Notes: generated from the sequence alone by a model not told the origin. Positions 25,202 through 33,729 are shown, counted from the first letter of the stretch. The stretch is 64,000 bases of DNA from Ewingella sp963519305 (GCA_963519305.1 CAUQMS010000015.1:53013-117012); one strand, 5' to 3'. Numbers and translations are program-made.

Positions 25202-26641
25202 TTGAAGAAGCCGTTGGCCCTGTTTTTTCCGCTGTATACCACCACACTGCTGATGCTGCTTGGCTCAGGCTTACTGACTACCTACATCTCTTTACGGCTG
25301 TCGGCCATTCATGTCAGCGGCGCAATGATCGGGGCGATCATTGCTGCCAACTACGCAGGGCTGGTGATTGGCGGAAAAATCGGCCATATCCTGATTGCCC
25401 GTGTGGGTCATATCCGCGCGTACGTCTCCTGTTCCGGCATTATCACCGCCGCCGTACTCGGCCACGGTTTAACCGAAATCATCCCGGTGTGGGTTGTGCT
25501 GCGCTTGATCATCGGTCTGTGCATGATGGTGCAATATATGGTGCTGGAGAGCTGGCTGAACGATCAGGCGGAATCGGCCCAGCGCGGCGTGGTGTTTGGG
25601 TTTTATATGGTAGCGTCCTATCTCGGGATGGCGCTCGGTCAGATCGTTCTGATGCTCAGCGATGGTTTGGGAATGAGCACGCTTATCATCATCGCACTCT
25701 GTTTCGCGCTCTGTCTGGTGCCGATTGCCCTGACCACGCGAACCAATGTCGGGCATATGTCTCCGGCACCTATGGAGCTGAAATTCTTTATCAATGCCAT
25801 TCCCAAAGTGCTGGCGATCACGTTGCTGATTGGCATGGTGGTGGGTTCGTTCTACGGGCTGGCACCGATTTACTCCAGCCAGCAGGAGTTCACTACCCAG
25901 CAAACCGGTCTGTTTATGGCGCTGGCGATTTTCGCCGGGCTGCTGGCTCAGTTCCCGCTGAGCTGGCTGTCAGATCACTACAACCGCAACATGTTGATGC
26001 GCATCAACGCCATATTGCTGGCGGTGGCCGCCCTGCCGCTGGCAGTCCTGACGCATATCTCTTTCCCGGTGCTGCTGGGGATCGGGTTTGTGGTCAGCCT
26101 GATGCAATTTACGCTCTATCCGCTGGTGGTTGCGCTGGCGAATGACATGATTGAACCGGAACGGCGCGTGTCACTTTCTGCCTGCCTGCTGATGGCATTC
26201 GGCGTCGGGGCTTGTATCGGGCCACTGGCCGTCGGTGCACTGATCGAGCCACTCGGCGGAAATATTCTCTATGCGTTCTTCGCATTATGTGGCGGGGGAA
26301 TAGTGGCGCTGAGCCGGACTTCTGCGAAAGAAGAAGAGACCGTCATGGCCGTCGATGCCCCGCTGCCACACATCGCCATGCCGGACAGTCTGAGCAGCTC
26401 ACCGCTGTCACCGGCGCTAAACCCTGCATTCGATGAGCAACTGATTCAGGACAACATGCCCGCGCCGGAAAACGTCATCGAACCGGCGGTGGAGGAGAGC
26501 GAAGTGGCAGAGGAGGAAGAAAGCCCGTATCCGCCACAGGGTGCTGACCCCGAAGTGGATACCGGCTTACAGCGGGCATTTACATTGCTGGAAGATAGCG
26601 TGCCGGATGAGGCAACAGAAAAAACAACGCCAGAGAAATAG
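25202..26641 (+). CDS. MFS transporter, YcaD-like, with long acidic C-terminal tail
   Basis: This 479-residue protein is a major facilitator superfamily permease. Residues 1 to about 375 hold roughly 12 hydrophobic helices and resemble the YcaD group (GIGFVVSLMQFTLYPLVVALAND, LGIGMVVGSFYGLAPIYSS-like half-repeat). Residues about 376-479 are a hydrophilic tail rich in Glu, Pro and Ser (VEESEVAEEEESPYPPQG), absent from E. coli YcaD. The start is TTG at 25202, with AGGGAG at good spacing; no nearby ATG fits. Substrate is unknown. It occupies the place of dtpD in E. coli and is divergent from pxpB. Confidence 0.8.
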   Translation: MKKPLALFFPLYTTTLLMLLGSGLLTTYISLRLSAIHVSGAMIGAIIAANYAGLVIGGKIGHILIARVGHIRAYVSCSGIITAAVLGHGLTEIIPVWVVLRLIIGLCMMVQYMVLESWLNDQAESAQRGVVFGFYMVASYLGMALGQIVLMLSDGLGMSTLIIIALCFALCLVPIALTTRTNVGHMSPAPMELKFFINAIPKVLAITLLIGMVVGSFYGLAPIYSSQQEFTTQQTGLFMALAIFAGLLAQFPLSWLSDHYNRNMLMRINAILLAVAALPLAVLTHISFPVLLGIGFVVSLMQFTLYPLVVALANDMIEPERRVSLSACLLMAFGVGACIGPLAVGALIEPLGGNILYAFFALCGGGIVALSRTSAKEEETVMAVDAPLPHIAMPDSLSSSPLSPALNPAFDEQLIQDNMPAPENVIEPAVEESEVAEEEESPYPPQGADPEVDTGLQRAFTLLEDSVPDEATEKTTPEK

Positions 26642-26645
26642 ACTC

Positions 26646-27389
26646 TTAAGCCGGGTTATCGATGTCGATGAATTTGACCTCTAGCCCGTGCTCAGCCGCC
26701 AGCCATTCGCCCAGCGCTTTCACGCCGTAACGTTCTGTGGCGTGGTGGCCTGCGGCATAAAAATGCAGCCCCATTTCGCGGGCGATGTGAATGGTTTGCT
26801 CTGACACTTCACCGCTGATAAAAGCATCGACACCAAAGTCGGCAGCCTGCTGAATAAAGCCCTGACCGCCACCGGAGCACCACGCCACGCGACGGATTTC
26901 CTCCGGCCCGCCCTGCGCACTGTGCAGTACGTTGCGGTCGAGCAATACTTCGATGCGCTGGCGCAACGCTTCACCGCTCAGTGGTGTATCCAGCTCACCG
27001 TACGGCACCAGCGGCATCACTTCACCCAGCACGGTAATTCCGAACATTTTCGCCAGCTGGGCGTTATTGCCCAACTGCGGATGCGCATCGAGCGGCAGGT
27101 GGTAGCCGTAGAGATTGATGTCGTTGAGCAGCAACGTTTTCAGACGGTTGCGCTTCATACCGCGCACGACCGCCGGTTCATTTTTCCAAAAATAACCGTG
27201 GTGTACCACGATAGCATCAGCCTTGTGCTCCACGGCTGCTTCAAGCAGCGCCTGGGAAGCCGTCACACCGGTGACAATACGTCTGACCTCTGCGCGGCCT
27301 TCCACCTGTAATCCGTTCGGGGCGTAATCCTGGAAACTATTCACGTCGAGTTTCTGATTGATCAGGGTTTCTAGCTGGAGATTATTCAT
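26646..27389 (-). CDS. ybgI: YbgI, NIF3/DUF34 family metal-binding protein
   Basis: The 247-residue protein is the NIF3-like YbgI of enterobacteria, a hexameric toroid with a dinuclear metal site. Metal ligands His63 and His64 are present in IVVHHGYFW, the middle YHLPLDAHPQLGNN motif is intact, and the C-terminal GHHATERYGVKALG carries the remaining ligands. A GTP-cyclohydrolase-type annotation exists for the family but the physiological function is unresolved. It is convergent with the MFS gene (4 bases apart). Confidence 0.95.
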   Translation of the reverse strand: MNNLQLETLINQKLDVNSFQDYAPNGLQVEGRAEVRRIVTGVTASQALLEAAVEHKADAIVVHHGYFWKNEPAVVRGMKRNRLKTLLLNDINLYGYHLPLDAHPQLGNNAQLAKMFGITVLGEVMPLVPYGELDTPLSGEALRQRIEVLLDRNVLHSAQGGPEEIRRVAWCSGGGQGFIQQAADFGVDAFISGEVSEQTIHIAREMGLHFYAAGHHATERYGVKALGEWLAAEHGLEVKFIDIDNPA

Positions 27390-27417
27390 AACATTCTCTG
27401 TATAAATCTGTGGGAGA

Positions 27418-28398
27418 CTAAAGCGCTAATTTATCACCCTGCTGCATCCTGACAAACTTCACGCCCACATCATTGCCTTTGTTCAGCTGCTGCATGATTT
27501 CGGTTTCAGGATCGGCTCCCGCTTTGAGGCTTGGTTTAACGTGGCTGATGATCACCGTCAGGCCTTTGAGCGACCCCGCGCCGCCGCTGGCGGTTTCAAA
27601 CACTTTCAGCTCTTTGAGCAGCCATTCCGGCGTGAGATGGCCGAACAGTTTGCTGTCCGGCACGCCATCGGGATAAGAGGTTTCGATGATCATCCCCTGC
27701 AGACGTTTGGCTTTCACTTCATCGCCCAGTACGCGCCAGACCGTCTCCAGATGTTTCGATTTCTCTACCTGATCCGGGCCGGTGTCCCCGAAGAAGGCAA
27801 ACGACTCATCTTTGCGGCTAACTAAAATCATACTCGACGGCGTGCCGCCGTGGCTCAGCGGATAAATAACGCCGTCCAGGCCTGTCAGGCCGAGGGAAAA
27901 ACGTTGCGCCGGACGCGGTGAATTTAGCCGGTAAGTACCAATGCGTAAACCGCTGCCCGCATCGGTGAAATTTGGCCAGACTTTGCCATTGAAATAGTGC
28001 TGGCGCAGGGTGCCGATGGTGTCAGCCGTGCCATAAAGGGGTTTATGGCTGTCTTCCGGCGAGCTGATGATAAGCCCGGCCAGATGATCCAGATGACCGT
28101 GACTGATGAAGTAACCCCCGATCAGATCACGAAACACCGCGCCCTGCGGGGTATAAGGGGCAGAATTTTCCACCGTCACCTGCGGGAATGCGCCTTTTTC
28201 CAGTGCCTTGCTGATGCCCGGCAGAACCGAACCGGCGTCCAGCCCGAGGTATAATTTTTGATCGTCGCTGCGAATCAAATACGAGGTGAGGTTTCCCTCT
28301 TCCACGCCGCCGTGCACGCCAAGCGCCACTACGTCAAAACCGGCCATGGCCTGACTGGCCGAACACGCCAGGATCAGCGCCAACATTTGGTTTCTCAT
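27418..28398 (-). CDS. Periplasmic class II 3',5'-cyclic-nucleotide phosphodiesterase (CpdP-like)
   Basis: This protein is a metallo-beta-lactamase-fold hydrolase of the class II cyclic-nucleotide phosphodiesterase family (Vibrio CpdP, yeast PDE1). The signature SHGHLDHLAGLII places His100, His102, Asp104 and His105 of the zinc site; FFGDTGPDQ and VIISHVKPS supply later ligands. Residues 1-19 (MRNQMLALILACSASQAMA) form a cleavable signal peptide, so it should act on extracytoplasmic cAMP. I start at the ATG at 28398 (GGAG 7 nt upstream); a GTG one codon earlier is possible. Length 326. E. coli has no homologue here and uses the unrelated CpdA. It lies between phr and ybgI on the same strand. 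Confidence 0.85.
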   Translation of the reverse strand: MRNQMLALILACSASQAMAGFDVVALGVHGGVEEGNLTSYLIRSDDQKLYLGLDAGSVLPGISKALEKGAFPQVTVENSAPYTPQGAVFRDLIGGYFISHGHLDHLAGLIISSPEDSHKPLYGTADTIGTLRQHYFNGKVWPNFTDAGSGLRIGTYRLNSPRPAQRFSLGLTGLDGVIYPLSHGGTPSSMILVSRKDESFAFFGDTGPDQVEKSKHLETVWRVLGDEVKAKRLQGMIIETSYPDGVPDSKLFGHLTPEWLLKELKVFETASGGAGSLKGLTVIISHVKPSLKAGADPETEIMQQLNKGNDVGVKFVRMQQGDKLAL

Positions 28399-28436
28399 CA
28401 CATCGCTCCGTGTGTGGTGAAGATTTCTGTTGGTGG

Positions 28437-29876
28437 TCAGCCTGTTGGCTGACTCCCTCGTTTTGCCGATTCGAACGCCGCCAGCGTGTCTTTGCGGGCG
28501 TGGGAGTGATCGATAACCGGCGTCGGGTAGTCTAGCACGCGATGAAGTTTCTCAGCCCATTGATGCGGTTGATGAATATGTTTTTCTGGGACATCGGTCA
28601 ACTCCGGTACCCAGGCTTTGATAAAGCGCCCCGCTTTATCAAAGCGTTCGCCCTGCGTAGTCGGGTTGAAAATACGGAAATAAGGTGCGGCATCTGTGCC
28701 GGTTGATGCACCCCACTGCCAGCCGCCGTTGTTGGCCGCCAGATCACCGTCGAGCAGCTGCGACATGAAATAGCGCTCGCCTTCGCGCCAGTCGATCAGT
28801 AAGTCTTTGACCAGAAAACTGGCAACGATCATCCGCAAGCGATTGTGCATCCAGCCGGTGGCGTTGAGCTGACGCATGGCAGCATCGACCACCGGATAAC
28901 CGGTTTTACCCGCTTTCCACGCCTGCAAATCCTGCGGCGCATCTCGCCAGCGCACATTGTCGGTCCAGGCGATAAACGGCTGATGCTTACAAAGCTTCGG
29001 CCAGGCCACCAGCAGATGGCGGTAAAATTCGCGCCAAACCAGCTCATTGAGCCAGCCGAATGCACCGCCGTCGCGGCGCTCAAGGACGTCGGGGCATTCA
29101 GTGCGCAGGCGGTTGAAACACTGGCGCGGTGACAGGATGCCGATAGCCAGATAAGGCGACAGCGAACTGGTGCCGTCCACGGCGGGCAGATCCCGCTGCT
29201 CAAGATAATCCTGTACGGTTTCCCGGCAGAAGGTGCGCAGGCGCTCGCGGGCCGCCTCTTCGCCCACAGGAAAATCGCTGCCGATCGCCTGTTGCGCCAT
29301 ATCGAACGGGGCCAACGGATGCAGGGCTACGTCGCCGTCTATATCGCGGCGTTTCGGTGCGGGCAGTGAGCGGCTGTCGGATTCCGTCAGACGCTCAAGA
29401 AAGGCGCGGCGAAATGGTGTATAGACCTTGTACATTGTGCCTTCACCGGTGGTGACGGAACCCGGCGGCAGCAGCAGGCTGTCGTCAAAACTGCGCGTCA
29501 TGACGCTGCCCTGCAAGGCGTTTTCCAGCGCGGCATCCCGCTCGCGCTCGTTGATTTCATACTGTTTGTTGTAGAACAACGCATCGACGTTCTGCTGCTG
29601 GCAGAAATCCTTCAGCCAAAGATTACCTGCCGCAAAATCATCACACTGATGATAAAACAGTTCAATACCACGTTCGGCCAGCGAAGCCTGCAACGCCTGC
29701 AGATGCTGATAAATAAACGCCGCCTGACGCGGCGCCATGACATGGCTTTCCCACTGCTTTGGCGTAGCGATAAACACCGCAATCACCTTTGCCTGCGGAT
29801 CTTCGCAGGCTGCGTGCAACGCGCGGTTATCGGTCATGCGCAGGTCGTTGCGAAACCAGACGAGATGCGTAGTCAT
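28437..29876 (-). CDS. phrB: Deoxyribodipyrimidine photolyase
   Basis: PhrB repairs UV-induced cyclobutane pyrimidine dimers with FADH and an MTHF antenna under blue light. The 479-residue protein (472 in E. coli) begins MTTHLVWFRNDLRMTDNRAL. The FAD-binding C-terminal half is typical: WLNELVWREFYRHLL, TGYPVVDAAMRQLNATGWMH (written in two parts in the family signature) and DGDLAANNGGWQW. CAGGAG precedes the ATG. It follows ybgA as in E. coli but separated by an inverted repeat. Confidence 0.97.
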   Translation of the reverse strand: MTTHLVWFRNDLRMTDNRALHAACEDPQAKVIAVFIATPKQWESHVMAPRQAAFIYQHLQALQASLAERGIELFYHQCDDFAAGNLWLKDFCQQQNVDALFYNKQYEINERERDAALENALQGSVMTRSFDDSLLLPPGSVTTGEGTMYKVYTPFRRAFLERLTESDSRSLPAPKRRDIDGDVALHPLAPFDMAQQAIGSDFPVGEEAARERLRTFCRETVQDYLEQRDLPAVDGTSSLSPYLAIGILSPRQCFNRLRTECPDVLERRDGGAFGWLNELVWREFYRHLLVAWPKLCKHQPFIAWTDNVRWRDAPQDLQAWKAGKTGYPVVDAAMRQLNATGWMHNRLRMIVASFLVKDLLIDWREGERYFMSQLLDGDLAANNGGWQWGASTGTDAAPYFRIFNPTTQGERFDKAGRFIKAWVPELTDVPEKHIHQPHQWAEKLHRVLDYPTPVIDHSHARKDTLAAFESAKRGSQPTG

Positions 29877-29920
29877 AAAGCTCCTGATATTTTTAATCGC
29901 TAACCGGAATAAGGACTAGC

Positions 29921-30020
29921 GGGCGCCGCAGGGTTGGGGGCTGACAGCGCGCAGACAGCGGAGTGGACACAAAGTCCATGAGCATTTCGAGCACTGCCCA
30001 ATCCCAAATCTGCAAGCGCC
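29921..30020. repeat. Imperfect inverted-repeat element between ybgA and phr
   Basis: About 100 bases form a long imperfect palindrome: outer arms GGCGCCGCAGGGTTGGG and CCCAATCCCAAATCTGC...GCGCC, and a core TGGACACAAAGTCCA. It differs from the ERIC-like elements in this window. It looks like a small mobile or MITE-like intergenic repeat, but a second copy is needed to prove that. Confidence 0.5.
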
Positions 30021-30028
30021 GGTAGCCG

Positions 30029-30982
30029 TCAGTGTCCGTATCGGAGTCTCAGGGCTTCCGGATACGGCTCGAAATATCGCTGCCCGGCCAGATAAGCATC
30101 GGGATATTCCGACATGTAATGTTTGAGCAACGTAATGGGGGCCAGTAAGGGCTGCACGCCCTGCCGGTAGCGGTCGATAAGCTGGGTCAGTTCCTGCCGC
30201 TGATGAGCATTCAGCTGACGGTGGAAGTAGCCCTGAACGTGCATCAGCACGTTGGTGTGGTTTCGGCGCGTGGCCTTATGCTGTAACAACGTCATCAGCC
30301 GCTGGCGGTATTCGGTGAAATAGTCCTCGAGCGAATCCCATTCAGCCATGCCGGCGACAAAACGGCCCAGATCCCGGTACTTCGGCTGAGAGTGTGACAG
30401 CAGGGACAGTTTGTAACGGCTGTGAAAATCCATCAGCTTGCCGCGCGTCAGGCCACCGGCGCGCAGCTGGTTCAGCTCATACAGCGCAAATACCCGCTCG
30501 ACAAAATTCTCACGCAGTACCGGATCGTTGAGGCGCCCGTCCTCTTCCACCGGCAGCCACGGAAAACGTTTCATCAGCTCGGCGGCATAAATACCCACGC
30601 CGCATTTCTGCCCATCTTTCCCGTTAGCACTGTAGACCCGCACCCGCTCCATACCGCAGCTTGGCGACTTGGCACAAAGGATGTACCCGCATAAATGCCC
30701 GAGCGGCTCGGTACGTTTTTCGGCGTAGGTCTGCATAAGCTCTGTCACATCAATGCTTTCATCATTACTGAAGCGCATGGAGACCCCCTCGCCCTGCCTG
30801 ACCAGGCGCAGCGCAGGCCGCGGAGTCGGCAAGCCTATTGCCATTTCCGGACAAATGGTTTCGAAACGCACATAAGGCGCCAGCTGCTCGACGGCAAACG
30901 CCAGCCGCTTGTGGCCGCCATCAAAACGGACTTTCTCCCCCACCAGACAGGCGCTGATCCCAACCGGAATATGTTCACTCAT
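30029..30982 (-). CDS. ybgA: DUF523-DUF1722 fusion protein (long YbgA)
   Basis: The 317-residue protein has two domains. Residues 1 to about 150 are a DUF523 domain with cysteines Cys12 (SACLVG), Cys44 (ICPEMAIG), Cys98, Cys103 and Cys109 (CGYILCAKSPSCG); DUF523 members such as TudS bind a [4Fe-4S] cluster and can desulfurate thiouracil. Residues about 185-310 are the DUF1722 domain, which alone makes up E. coli YbgA (about 169 residues). The linkage suggests that the two domains act together, possibly in modified-base salvage, but this is inference. Start ATG at 30982. Confidence 0.88.
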   Translation of the reverse strand: MSEHIPVGISACLVGEKVRFDGGHKRLAFAVEQLAPYVRFETICPEMAIGLPTPRPALRLVRQGEGVSMRFSNDESIDVTELMQTYAEKRTEPLGHLCGYILCAKSPSCGMERVRVYSANGKDGQKCGVGIYAAELMKRFPWLPVEEDGRLNDPVLRENFVERVFALYELNQLRAGGLTRGKLMDFHSRYKLSLLSHSQPKYRDLGRFVAGMAEWDSLEDYFTEYRQRLMTLLQHKATRRNHTNVLMHVQGYFHRQLNAHQRQELTQLIDRYRQGVQPLLAPITLLKHYMSEYPDAYLAGQRYFEPYPEALRLRYGH

Positions 30983-31100
30983 TGGTGACTCCCTGACGTT
31001 TATCTGGAAAGAGGGCTGAAGAGACGCTCATCAACCCCGGTTATGATCCAGTATAAGTTATACAATAAAATAATGTTGTACAGGTTTGAGATTCAGACAA

Positions 31101-31130
31101 TAAAAAACCCCGGTCAGCTAACCGGGGTTT
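31101..31130 (-). terminator. Rho-independent terminator downstream of ybfA
   Basis: The minus strand reads AAACCCCGGT, a 6-nt loop, then ACCGGGGTTTTTTATTG: a 10-bp stem ending in a U-tract. It would end minus-strand transcripts from ybfA before ybgA. Confidence 0.8.
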
Positions 31131-31175
31131 AAGAAAGGATTTGAAAAGATGGAACTCTGGAATCCACTAAGTCAT

Positions 31176-31272
31176 TGGCGTTACAGCAAGGCAGCAAGTG
31201 CATGAACCCGGATGAGCTGACTCAAGTCAGTGATTCGGGTGAATGCGCGCCGCTAACGCCGCTGTAGCGTCA
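31176..31272. repeat. ERIC-like element downstream of ybfA
   Basis: The core GATGAGCTGACTCAAGTCA followed by GTGATTCGGGTGA matches the central palindrome of ERIC/IRU sequences (consensus AGCTTAC-AT-AAGTAAGTGACTGGGGTGA). The ends are inverted: TGGCGTTACAGC at the left and GCTGTAGCGTCA at the right (10 of 12 complementary). It sits between the ybfA stop and its terminator, so it would be transcribed in the ybfA mRNA. Confidence 0.75.
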
Positions 31273-31287
31273 AGGACGACGTGGATT

Positions 31288-31494
31288 TTAGTAGAAGTCT
31301 TGCGCGGCGACTTCCGCATGGCTCAGCCACACCGGCTTGTCGCTGGTTTTCAGCCAGACACGGTGTAAATAGCTGTAAAAACGGGCGCGGTCCTGGCGGA
31401 AAAGCATAACCGGTAATGCCAGCAGACCTGCGGCCAGCACCAGAGCGCGGCGGGTGATAATGCGGGTCAGCGTATACGGCGTGTAATCAGACAT
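31288..31494 (-). CDS. ybfA: YbfA, small conserved protein
   Basis: The 68-residue protein has the same length as E. coli YbfA and shares the stretch RARFYSYLHRVW.KTSDKPVW almost unchanged, ending in DFY. The N-terminal half has one hydrophobic segment (about residues 15-33: TRRALVLAAGLLALPVMLF), suggesting membrane association. E. coli ybfA is induced under oxidative or osmotic conditions according to reports I recall, but its role is unknown. It is divergent from kdpF, the conserved arrangement. Confidence 0.92.
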   Translation of the reverse strand: MSDYTPYTLTRIITRRALVLAAGLLALPVMLFRQDRARFYSYLHRVWLKTSDKPVWLSHAEVAAQDFY

Positions 31495-31749
31495 AGCGTT
31501 GCTCCTTTTCGGAAAGTTTTAAGGTGAATTCAGAAATTCACGGAACCTGTAAATTGAACAAAATTTTACCGCAACGGATGAAAGTTTACTACTCATCTGA
31601 CCACTTAAAGTGTAAAAAAACGACAATTTCGATCTGTCGCTGTAATTTAGTTACATAAAAGTTAAATAAATACGGTTTTATGTTTCTTTTATGAAAACCA
31701 AATCAAACAACCTTGTTACTTCCCCTCGAACCAAAATCCCAATCCATTC

Positions 31750-31845
31750 GCGTTGTATCAAGGCGGCAAGTTATCGAGTCCGATGTGCTGACATCAGTCA
31801 GTGATTTGGGCGAGATAACGCAGAGACGACACGAAGGATGTCGGG
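31750..31845. repeat. Diverged ERIC-like element directly upstream of the KdpE site
   Basis: CAAGGCGGCAAG, then CGATGTGCTGACATCAGTCA followed by GTGATTTGGGCGAG, and a final CGAAGGATGTCGGG follow the block order of the other two ERIC-like copies in this window. The terminal inverted repeats are weaker than in the other two, so it is an older or divergent copy. Its right edge abuts the KdpE box. Confidence 0.55.
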
Positions 31846-31867
31846 ATTTTTATACTTTCTTTACACC
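31846..31867 (+). promoter_or_regulatory. KdpE-binding site of the kdpFABC promoter
   Basis: ATTTTTATACTTTCTTTAC followed by ACC differs at one base from the KdpE-binding segment upstream of E. coli kdpFABC as I recall it. It lies 82 bases upstream of the kdpF start, the expected place for K+-limitation and osmotic induction. Confidence 0.8.
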
Positions 31868-31948
31868 TGAGGCCCCTATCTTTTCAGGATCTTTTCCTAG
31901 GTTTTCATATCCTCGCTGCAACATAAAAATCACCTGTGGAGGTGGAAT

Positions 31949-32038
31949 GTGACTGTTGGCGTAATTTGCGGCTCACTGCTGGTCCTGTTGTTACTCGGCT
32001 ACTTGGTTTATGCCCTGCTTAATGCGGAGGAGTTTTAA
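31949..32038 (+). CDS. kdpF: KdpF, stabilising small subunit of the K+-transporting ATPase
   Basis: The 29-residue peptide begins with GTG at 31949 behind GGAGGTGG and reads VTVGVICGSLLVLLLLGY and on to LNAEEF. It aligns end to end with E. coli KdpF (29 residues), a single membrane helix that stabilises KdpABC like a lipid. Its stop is 2 bases before kdpA, and its last codons supply the kdpA ribosome site (GGAGG). Confidence 0.95.
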   Translation: MTVGVICGSLLVLLLLGYLVYALLNAEEF

Positions 32039-32040
32039 AA

Positions 32041-33729
32041 ATGGCAGCTTCGGGCTTTTTACTGATCGCCAGCTTTATGCTGGTGTTATTGCTGCTCTCG
32101 AAACCACTGGGAAATTATATTGCTCAGCTGATTGAAGGTCAGCCTATAGGGTTCTTGCAGCGTTTTGATCGTGGGGTATTTCGCACAGCAGGTAGCGCAG
32201 AAACCGAGATGAACTGGTGGCAATACGCCCTGGCCATCATAGTTTTCAACATTCTGGGGATTGTGATTTTAATGGCGCTGCTGATGGCGCAAGGCTCGTT
32301 ACCGATGAATCCGCAGCACTTTGGCGGCCTGTCATGGGATCTGGCTTTTAACACCGCCGTCAGCTTTGTCAGTAACACCAACTGGCAGGCCTACAGCGGT
32401 GAAAGCACGCTGAGCTACCTCAGTCAGATGATTGGCCTGACCGTACAGAACTTCCTGTCGGCCGCCACCGGTATTGCCGTGGCCTTTGCGCTGATCCGTG
32501 CGTTTGCACGCCCGTCAGCCCACACCATCGGTAACGCATGGGAGGATTTATGGCGCATCACGATGTATCTGCTTATCCCGATATCGCTGCTGATCGCGCT
32601 GTTCTTCGTCAGTCAGGGTGTATTGCAAAACTTAGAGGTTTATCAGCACGTCACCACGCTGGAAGGTTTGCAGCAGACGTTGCCAATGGGGCCGGTGGCT
32701 TCGCAGGAAGCGATCAAGATGCTTGGGACGAACGGCGGCGGCTTCTTCGGTGCTAACTCGGCTCATCCGTTCGAAAACCCGACAGCTATGACCAACATGG
32801 TGCAAATGCTGGCGATTTTCCTCATCCCTTGTGCGCTGTGCTTTGCCTTTGGCCGTGTGGTCGGTGACAACCGTCAGGGTCACGCGCTGGTGTGGGCCAT
32901 GTCGATCATCTTTGTGGTGTCGGTGGTCGTTATCATGTACGCCGAATTGCAGGGCAACCCGCACTTCACGCAGCTCGGTGCTACCAGCAACATCAATATG
33001 GAAGGCAAGGAGAGTCGCTTCGGCATTCTGGCTTCCAGCTTCTTCGCGGCAGTCACGACGGCAGCTTCATGCGGTGCGGTTAACGCCATGCATGACTCCT
33101 TCACTGCGCTGGGTGGTCTGGTGCCGATGTGGCTGATGCAAATCGGTGAAGTGGTGTTCGGCGGCGTGGGTTCTGGTCTGTACGGCATGTTGCTGTTCGT
33201 CCTGCTGACGGTGTTTATCGCCGGTCTGATGATTGGCCGCACACCCGAGTATCTCGGTAAGAAGATTGACGTTTACGATATGAAGATGACCGCGCTGGCG
33301 ATTCTGGTCACACCGACATTGGTGTTGCTGGGTACCGCGCTGGCATTAGTCACTGACGCAGGTCGCGCCGGTATTGCTAACCCGGGTGCGCATGGTTTCA
33401 GCGAAGTGCTGTACGCCGTTTCTTCTGCCGCCAACAACAACGGCAGCGCCTTTGGTGGCCTGAGCGTCAACACGCCGTTCTACAACATTCTGTTATCGGT
33501 ATGTATGTTCTTCGGTCGTTTTGGGGTGATTTTACCGGTACTGGCGATTGCAGGTTCTCTGGTTGCGAAAAAACGTCAGAAAGCGGGCAACGGTACGCTG
33601 CCAACTTCCGGCCCACTGTTTATCGGCCTGCTGGTCGGTACGGTTCTGCTGGTCGGTGCGCTGACCTTCGTTCCTGCGCTGGCCCTGGGTCCTGTCGCTG
33701 AACATTTGCAGGTGTGGTCCGGCCAATAA
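32041..33729 (+). CDS. kdpA: K+-transporting ATPase subunit A
   Basis: KdpA is the channel-like, K+-selective subunit of the high-affinity Kdp pump. The 562-residue protein (557 in E. coli) has about ten membrane helices and the four selectivity-filter loops of the superfamily of K+ transporters, seen as SNTNWQAYSG, LGTNGGGFFGAN, TAASCGAV and SSAANNNGSAFGG. The ATG is 2 bases after kdpF. It is co-transcribed with kdpBC. Confidence 0.98.
   Translation: MAASGFLLIASFMLVLLLLSKPLGNYIAQLIEGQPIGFLQRFDRGVFRTAGSAETEMNWWQYALAIIVFNILGIVILMALLMAQGSLPMNPQHFGGLSWDLAFNTAVSFVSNTNWQAYSGESTLSYLSQMIGLTVQNFLSAATGIAVAFALIRAFARPSAHTIGNAWEDLWRITMYLLIPISLLIALFFVSQGVLQNLEVYQHVTTLEGLQQTLPMGPVASQEAIKMLGTNGGGFFGANSAHPFENPTAMTNMVQMLAIFLIPCALCFAFGRVVGDNRQGHALVWAMSIIFVVSVVVIMYAELQGNPHFTQLGATSNINMEGKESRFGILASSFFAAVTTAASCGAVNAMHDSFTALGGLVPMWLMQIGEVVFGGVGSGLYGMLLFVLLTVFIAGLMIGRTPEYLGKKIDVYDMKMTALAILVTPTLVLLGTALALVTDAGRAGIANPGAHGFSEVLYAVSSAANNNGSAFGGLSVNTPFYNILLSVCMFFGRFGVILPVLAIAGSLVAKKRQKAGNGTLPTSGPLFIGLLVGTVLLVGALTFVPALALGPVAEHLQVWSGQ

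Larger units (their letters stand above)
31495..31948. promoter_or_regulatory. ybfA-kdpF divergent control region
   Basis: This 454-base gap holds the ybfA promoter side (AT-rich 31550-31700), an ERIC-like element (31750-31845) and the KdpE-binding site and kdp promoter (from 31846). No gene is seen. Confidence 0.7.
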
